64,000 nucleotides of DNA, taken from positions 13,031,167 through 13,095,166 of the forward strand of contig CM046295.1 of NCBI GenBank assembly GCA_025267735.1, in the 5' to 3' direction. The notes under the pieces are model-generated. The model did not search any database, was not told where the DNA came from, and was given only the letters and a program-made list of their open reading frames with translations. Every line of letters starts with the position of its first letter. Within the stretch, counting starts at the first letter, position 1. A program made the translations under genes and the position numbers. Below, one piece after another: positions 57,166-64,000 of this stretch. The DNA comes from Mactra quadrangularis. Lineage: Eukaryota > Mollusca > Bivalvia > Venerida > Mactridae.

Positions 57166-57900
57166 ACTAGTCTTACATCATCTGTCGGAGATGTAATCGT
57201 TAAGTATTCGACACAGTACTCAAGCAGATGATCTTCTACGAGCAAGCCAGAAGCTCTACTTACCGAGTCTAAGGTATATAAGACAACAATTAACTCAAAC
57301 AAATACAATATAAAGAATATTTAGAGAGAACACAAAAAAACAACAGACAGAATTTTTTTATTAGATTTCATCATAGAAGATGTTTGAATATACAAAATTA
57401 TACATGTGGCCTTTTTTGTAAAATTGCGACAAACACTTCATGTAAAATGTGTTAAGAAGTTCAATATGTTCCAGGACTAATTTTGTACATAATGGCCTAA
57501 ATTCCATGTTTAACTGTACATGTTTGATACTATTTAAACTCATATCTACCAATTGATTTTATTCGTATTTCTACTTTTGTCAATATACGTTTTGTTTTGC
57601 TTTAAATATTTGAAATTTGGTATAAGTTGAGTGTTTATTTATCTATGATTTGAATGGAATCTTAGACATCTAATGAATAGAAATTCTACGTTTTAAATTC
57701 TGGTTTACAAAGCATATAAATAGTGTGTAATCGATTGTATAATGCATGCAGATCGTATTTCAAGGCGGTATCAAACTACTTTTAAAGCTAATGTCAATAC
57801 AAAATTCGGTAATTTATATATTTATCAAGTTATTTATAAGACTAAAATTATATCGTATATAAAAAAACTACAAAGAAATTGTACTTGTCCGGTTCTTTAA

Positions 57901-60379
57901 AAGTATGATACATTTTATAGAATAAATATATTATCACAGTTAAATATATTCAATATCTTTTAAACGTACTTAAAGTTATGTAACTTGTTTTATATTTTAA
58001 GACTATATATTTGTAATGAACTGGATTCAAATAAATTGCATATATAATTGTTTAACAGTGTAAATACTTTCGATAATTATTCAAAGACATGGCTTCTAAT
58101 AATTGCTCGCCTTACAGTAGATTGCTTACAGGTTTACATGATAACGAGTTGGTATTTTTTGTTGAATGCATAGTGCAGTCTGTATAGCACTAACATATAC
58201 CCTTTTGTTAGTTAGAGTTTACGAAAATATAAAACTCAATACCTAAATAATTTTAGAGGAACTCTCTGGCTGAAAGTTCACTTCGTCTAAATACACGTTT
58301 AATATAATAAAACACCACTCGGTGCAGGTAATATTTTCTGGACTTCTTTGAAGTAAAATAAAGCTACCATCTGGTTGGGTTTGACTCAATATATATTTTT
58401 GGACTATATAACTTTTATTTTTGAAAACTACCTCTCTAGAAAAAAACATACTTTTTATTTTTTCTAAATAAAAAAAGAAGTAGAAGAATAAAACTATGAA
58501 ATAACAAAAGATACATATAAAACAAGCATATTGTGCTTAAGTAGTCTATAATGTTTTATTTATATGTTAGGTAAAGTTGGTTAAGATTAACAGTGAGTCA
58601 ACACAAATTTAGGTCATTTTACGTCCATCAGCTTACCAAAACTAACTTTCTGGATTATTGTTTATTACTAGTTCATATAATACATTTCCAAAATACCGAC
58701 AATTTCCTGATGTATTTTACTGATGAAAGAAACTTGCCATAACTGTCAAATTTTCATAAGATAATTTAACCACCATGTATGGAATTCAACCAGAATTCCC
58801 TAAGGGATATAAATTTAAAATGCAATGGGCGGCCTACCGTTCTAAGGACTTACATTATGTTAAACTATAACTCCATGTTTCAATTCACATTTAAAGTCAT
58901 TGGTAACATTGTTGTACTTTAAAACGAAATTCCTTACTATAAAGTAAAACCATTGAATTATACTGGAGTAGGATAATTGCATTCCGCTGTAATCACTTTT
59001 GTCAAACGTAACGTTTTACTAAATAGAACAATTTTTGATCATCATTTACTTATAAATATGCTTTCAATCCAATAAAAACATAATATCTACTCAAGGAGAA
59101 CTTGCAAAATACACACCTGCAATATATCAATTGATTCGTTTACTAATTTCTTCAATACCCCAGAGTAGGTATTTCTCTATTCATTATTTATTTGTTGAGA
59201 CGAACGCTTTACAAAACTAAAATTGAAGATTGTCGAATCCAAATTTACAACTTATATTACAACGAATGTCATTTAAACAAATCATAGACCAATGCAAATT
59301 TAACACTGGTAAAGTAAAGAGAGAAAACAATATAAAACGAACAATGTTATTTTATACAGGGTAGTGTTATGTATTTTGATGCTATGTTTTTGATAGCTGA
59401 TCTCCAACTTGAGTTATATCTTATATCTTAAGTATATTCAATGGCATTAAAAGGAAAAAAACATCAATATGAAGGATTTATTGATTTTCATGGAATGAAT
59501 AATCGCCCATATTAGATTCAAGAACATGACATTAGATTCGCCATCCTATGGTAGCCTACTGTGCCAGAGACTCTGTTCAAAATTAGATAATTAAGCTTAA
59601 AACAATTCTGAATTGTATTTATTGTATAATGTTAAAACATAATGACCCGGTGACCTTAGTGAACATCAAACCCATATCCATGTGTAGGGATTGAGCCCAT
59701 AACCATCTCATTTTGAAATCTTATACCAGTAAGGTTTTATCAGATGAGTCCAGACATTGGGTAGCTTAGCTACTTAACAAATCATACATATACTTGATAA
59801 GTGTTAAATGATAACCTTTTATAGAAATTATCATATACAAAGTAAAAAACAAATACACAAGACTATGTATTAGTTGTTGTTTTGAAAATAGTGATGTATG
59901 CTTTTTATACCTGCGCATGTATGATATATAGTTCATTGAGGACAGGTTTAATATCGTTATGATAATATTTGTTTTTGTTGTATACAGTTGATAATACACA
60001 ATGATTATATATTTAATGTTTATTTATAAAATAAATGAATATGCTCAGTGATGCGGTAAATGAATTTGAAAAAGCAAATACAGATCTATAGAATTGTGTG
60101 TACCTTGAAGTATAGGCTTGTACAAAAAATGACAAAAATATATATTATGTATTTCGTCAATATTTTCACTACAATTAAATATTATTTATGTTACATAGTT
60201 TGAGTTATATACTGTTAAACTAATTAATGCTAATTCTGAAATTTAATCAGATGACCTTTTCTTTCTTTTTTATGGGTAAACGAGATTAAATGTATTCTAA
60301 AAACAGGATATTTTCACACAAATCATAAAGGGTACTGTATTCGTCACGTGATTTAATTACCTCACTTCCTTCGATACCA
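57901..60379. other. Upstream region of gene 4, nothing else recognised
   Basis: AT-rich. No copy of the 3451-3612 block was recognised, so the gene 4 promoter region seems distinct. Short frames have no domains. Confidence 0.4.
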
Positions 60380-60412
60380 ATGTTTGTGTGTAATATTATT
60401 TCACAACTGAAC

Positions 60413-60771
60413 ATGGCAGAGGGAGGACGCAATTTGAGTTATTCCCAGTTAAATGCTGGGGACAGCTTCCATGAGCTGTGCTGTACCCGTTGTGCTAAGG
60501 ATAGAAAAAATACACCATCTATTAAATATTGTACAGTGTGTAATGAATATTTCTGTGGACAGTGTCTTGAGAATCACAATAGTTTTCAAGCTATGAAAGA
60601 TCATACTAAGGTGGATACTTTCATCAGTGATCAAACTTTCAGAACAGCTGTAGATAAATTACTTGCAGTGCCGACAGAGTTGTGTCAGCATCATCCAATG
60701 AAGGTGGTTGACATGTACTGTCGAAGTGAAAATGTTGTGGGATGTAATGTCTGCTTTAATCTAAATCACAA
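60413..60771 (+). CDS. Gene 4 coding exon 1: double B-box part of a TRIM-like protein
   Basis: 359 bases. The start at 60413 (MAEGGRNLSYSQLNAGD) aligns with the paralogues; an in-frame ATG at 60380 would add 11 residues (MFVCNIISQLN) and, unlike genes 1-3, there is no splice acceptor right before the ATG. B-box 1 (CTRC, CTVC, CGQC, H) and the first part of B-box 2 (CQHH, C, CNVC, H) are complete. The donor is GTATGC, phase 2. Reading through the donor stops within about 20 bases (TAA at 60791-60793). Confidence 0.85.
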
Positions 60772-62321
60772 GTATGCATTTTATTTTGATTAAACACTTT
60801 TTATGAATATTTTGATATTTTAAACTTTTTTTTTTATTCAAAAATACAATGTATGGTGTTAAGATTGATTTTTAATTTTGCTATTGAAAAACACTGAAGT
60901 CTTGATCAATCTTAAATTACTGTCCTTCTTATGATAAAAATATCAGCTGTAATAGGAGACGGAGAAGCTAAGTGCCTGATGCGGGGATTGAACCAACGAC
61001 TTGCAAGTCAGACGCTCTCCAATCTGAGCTTATTGACCGATGAATGTATTATACATATATTTTAAACAGTTTCTGTATTAACAGTTTTGAGTGTCGTTTA
61101 TTCGTACGCGCGTAACGTAAGACAACATCCAACCATTTGTAAAGCGTTGGAAATGCCCCCACGAAATTAAAATGATAATTGTACTTTTCTTGATGAATGT
61201 AAGAAAGAGTACGGTACATTTTTGTTACAGAACCTTGTTGGAAGACATGGTGGACTTCTAAGTTACATGTTTTTATTGTGCTTTATTTTTTTATTTGTTT
61301 CTCAAGCAAAACAGTTCAATATCTTTGCGCGGCGAACTTTTTTATGTATTCTGTCACGTCGTCAATTAATTTACTAAAATGAAATCTTTTTTAAAATTCA
61401 TATGACATGCGTTCGCAGTAAAAGAATACTTAAGTTAGTTATACCCCTATTATCGTTTACAATGTTCATGGCATTTTAATTGTACATTGGTTCTTTCAAA
61501 ACTTAAAGCCACTATGTGTAGATATATTCATCAACAATAGACTTGAAACTGTTCCACAAACATGATGTTATTAGAATAGTCCATGCATTAGAGACATAAT
61601 ATTCTGTTCAAATCACTCTGCTATCTAAATTTGAATTTGACAAAGTGACATTTTCTTTAAAAAGTGGGGTCCTTTTATAAGAACACCCTTCATTCATTTT
61701 ACTCATATGTTCAATATACTTGATCCAAATAAAGTTTTGGTACGTGATTATGTGATTTGGATTTCTTTATAGCAATACTTCAACTTAAACATACTTTGAT
61801 AAATATCAAGTATTGACAACCAAAACCTATTTTCGTTTTGATCTACTTCCAATTGAAATGCAAAAGATAACATAAACATGTATAAGCAGTATTCGCATTT
61901 CGTTAAAAGATCTTTAAAACCATGACACGTACGTACAATTGTAAGTCTCCCACCTTTTATCACCATTTTTCTAAAACATATCATTATATGCAAAATTTGC
62001 AAATGTTCTAACGTGATGTTATTTGAATAGTTAAATCTCCCTCTAACCAAATATGCTACTCCAACAAATTACCAAGAAACATTTTGTATGGCAATCTTGT
62101 CAATAAGATGGGCATAGATATAAATTTGAATCCAAGTAATGTTTGTAGAATATTTATGGACTTTTACTCGAAACTTTGCCAATTCACACATTATATACAA
62201 GTTTAAGTACATATAGTGTAAAAGTTAATTTAATACATCACTTGTTTATCTTTAAATTCATCTGATTTGTAAAATATACTAGTTTAACGTAGTATTTATC
62301 AATATTTTTGATTATTTTCAG
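60772..62321 (+). other. Gene 4 intron, 1550 bp
   Basis: GTATGC..TTTTCAG, phase 2. Contains a tRNA-like head at 60968-61040; otherwise AT-rich and featureless. Confidence 0.8.
60968..61040 (-). mobile_element. tRNA-like fragment, probable SINE head
   Basis: The minus strand has TAAGCTCAGATTGGAGAGC (box A) and GGTTCAATCCCCGC (box B), 35 bases apart. Acceptor ends do not pair well, so a functional tRNA is unlikely. Confidence 0.5.
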
Positions 62322-63798
62322 GTCTTGTAACGATATCCATTATATACCAAAATTTGTGAAGGAAAATAAACAACACGCTAATCAAATTGATCAATTTCGT
62401 AAGCAGTTACCGAAAGCAGTTAAATGTGTGAATGATATGAAACTCAATGTCGACTGTAACGACATTGAGTTGAGTAAGAGCAAGGCAGAGTGTAAAAAAG
62501 AAATAAACAATTATCGGAAGGAAATTAACAATATCATTGATGATATTGAAAAGAGGACTCTGAGTGAACTTGATGATATGTTTGAAAAACTTAAACAATC
62601 AGGGATTGCAAGAAACTCAAAAGTCAAAACAATGAAATCTAAATTAATGCGGTACCAGGATGATCTAGCTTCTGAACAAGTTAATGTGGCACAAAAATTT
62701 GTTTTGGCGATAATTGGTCAAGGATTAATCAAAGAAAGTGAGGAGATGAAATCAACGTCTAGTGAGGAAGTGCCACCAACATTAAGATTTAAACGTAATA
62801 TTGATATACTTTCTTTTCTATTAAATGTACTTACTTTAGGACTGATAAGTTCTCTCGGACATCTAGACACTACAGAAACAACTCCAAAAGATAAACAAAC
62901 CAGCCAACCAACTTCAACCACCACTATAACAACAACAACTGGTGCTACCAGAAGTAGAATAGGTACAGGTAATGTTGAAATAGAGTCACAGACATCAAAG
63001 AAACAAGGTTTATACAAAGTAGTAAATCAGTATGAATATAACATAAAACAGTCTGATGATAGAAAATCATGTAATATATGGTCATCATGTATAGTGGATG
63101 ATAGTAATATAATACTAGCTGATAGAAACAATAGTAAGTTAAAATTAGTTGATAGTAAAACATATAGCATAATTTCATCATTAATATTAGAGGCTAAACC
63201 TCTGTCTGTTTGTAGATCAGAGAGTGGAGGTGTAGTTGTATGTCTACATAATAAAAAAATTAAGTTTGTTTCAACTAATGATAAACTGGTTATTACACGT
63301 ACACTAAGTATGATGCATGAATGTAGTTGTATAACTGTAAGTACTAATAGTATGTTTGTAGCTAGTTTTAGTGATGTGCATATTTATAACTTACAGGGTG
63401 AAGTTTTGAAATCCTTTACTGAAATTAAGTCTGGGAATAAAACAATCTCTAATATCCGTGACGTCATTATAAGTGCTGATCACAGTATTATTCATATTGT
63501 TGACTATTTTAAGGGTGTTATAACATTAGATATGAATGGTAAGATTTTTTGGGAGTTTTCAGATAAAGTATTGAGAGGAGCATGGAGAGTATGTACTGAT
63601 GGTTTAGATAATGTTTTAGTATGTGGTTGGTCGTCACATAATGTTATAATGTTAAGTCAACGTGGTGATTTTATAGGAGAAATAGTTACAAGACAAGATG
63701 GTTTGTTGGGTCCACAAACAGTATGTTATGATAAAAATAGGAATACATTGATAGTTGGTTCTATGGGTGATAATATTAAAGTATTCTCTTTACAATAA
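62322..63798 (+). CDS. Gene 4 coding exon 2: coiled coil, hydrophobic linker and NHL-like propeller
   Basis: 1477 bases; the spliced product is 611 residues. SCNDIHYIPKFV supplies the last B-box 2 ligands. The coiled coil includes NNYRKEINNIIDDIEKRTL, followed by ILSFLLNVLTLGLIS, TTTITTTTGATR and the propeller ending DNIKVFSLQ. The linker is the most diverged of the four (FKRN, SLGHLDTTETTPKDK), yet one blade (KIKFVSTNDKLVITRTLSMM) is identical to gene 1 and another (ADRNNSKLK) to gene 2. Probably intact. The role is inferred only from architecture: an oligomeric scaffold with a ligand-binding propeller, perhaps immune-related as proposed for expanded bivalve TRIM-like families. Confidence 0.9.
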
Positions 63799-64000
63799 CA
63801 TTCATATAATACACTGTACATTTTTAAATATATCGTACCTTTAAATTAATAGTAGCCACTTTGAGCACTTTACGTAATATTTTCCACCGAATCAAGAGCA
63901 TATCATTGATGATAGTAGTCTACTATAACAATAACATCACAGTTGTCCTTGTTCCTTTTTTCAAGTGTGAAAATAGGAAAACTCAGATTTGTTATCATAA
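63799..64000. other. Start of gene 4 downstream flank
   Basis: TTCCACCGAATCAAGAGC at about 63881 matches the flank of genes 2 and 3, so the downstream block probably continues beyond the window. Confidence 0.5.

Larger units (their letters stand above)
53080..57900. repeat. Segmental duplication block matching 21870-26110
   Basis: Same order of landmarks as the gene 1 downstream block, with a local 388-bp duplication and a minisatellite expansion. Contains no supported gene. Confidence 0.8.

Noticed and set aside
4144..63798. RING-type E3 ligase assignment
   Set aside because: Only about 25 residues precede B-box 1 and no RING cysteine/histidine pattern was found upstream of any copy.

Overview
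This is an AT-rich, repeat-dense animal genome fragment, most likely from a bivalve mollusc or a close lophotrochozoan relative. The reasons are spliced genes with GT..AG introns, many tRNA-derived SINEs, short terminal-inverted-repeat elements, an I/Nimb-like LINE with an RNase H domain, and a tandem family of RING-less B-box / coiled-coil / beta-propeller (TRIM-NHL-like) genes of the kind often expanded in bivalves. No bacterial, plasmid or viral genes were recognised. The species assignment is inference.

The only host protein genes I can support are four plus-strand paralogues of one family. Gene 1 is 4144-4508 joined to 19569-21042. Gene 2 is 32176-32540 joined to 33845-35318. Gene 3 is 42387-42751 joined to 44276-44762, then interrupted, then 50471-51493. 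Gene 4 is 60413-60771 joined to 62322-63798. Each has a first coding exon with B-box 1 and most of B-box 2, and a second exon holding the last B-box 2 ligands, a coiled coil, a short conserved hydrophobic segment, a Thr-rich linker and a C-terminal NHL-like propeller. The phase-2 intron splits B-box 2 in all four. Genes 1, 2 and 4 encode about 611-612 residues. Gene 3 is cut by a 5.7-kb minus-strand LINE (44763-50458) flanked by a perfect 12-bp target-site duplication, and has also lost its ancestral stop codon.

Between the genes the window is made of paralogous non-coding blocks that travel with the genes (for example 21870-26110 versus 53080-57900, and 35319-36900 versus 51494-52560), plus nested mobile elements. 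These are tRNA-SINEs, a MULE-like MITE with a 9-bp duplication, pogo-like MITEs, a CAGGC-ended element with 5-bp duplications, and several foldback elements. There are also local tandem repeats: a pure 262-bp CAGTA array, a 39-bp minisatellite, a 390-bp triplicate and an exact 388-bp duplicate. Gene 1's apparent 15-kb intron is anomalous, because the others are 1.3-1.6 kb. It contains a degraded 18S rRNA fragment bounded by GC-rich repeats, and pieces that look like copies of promoter and intron sequence, so gene 1 may be two half-genes.

The observations I would follow first are: (1) a 3'-terminal stem-loop shared by the LINE and three SINE types, with different stem sequences but conserved loop motifs, suggesting the LINE family mobilises the SINEs; (2) the freshly split gene 3 with a LINE-antisense/propeller fusion ORF; (3) the blade-by-blade mosaic relationship of the four propeller exons, suggesting gene conversion.
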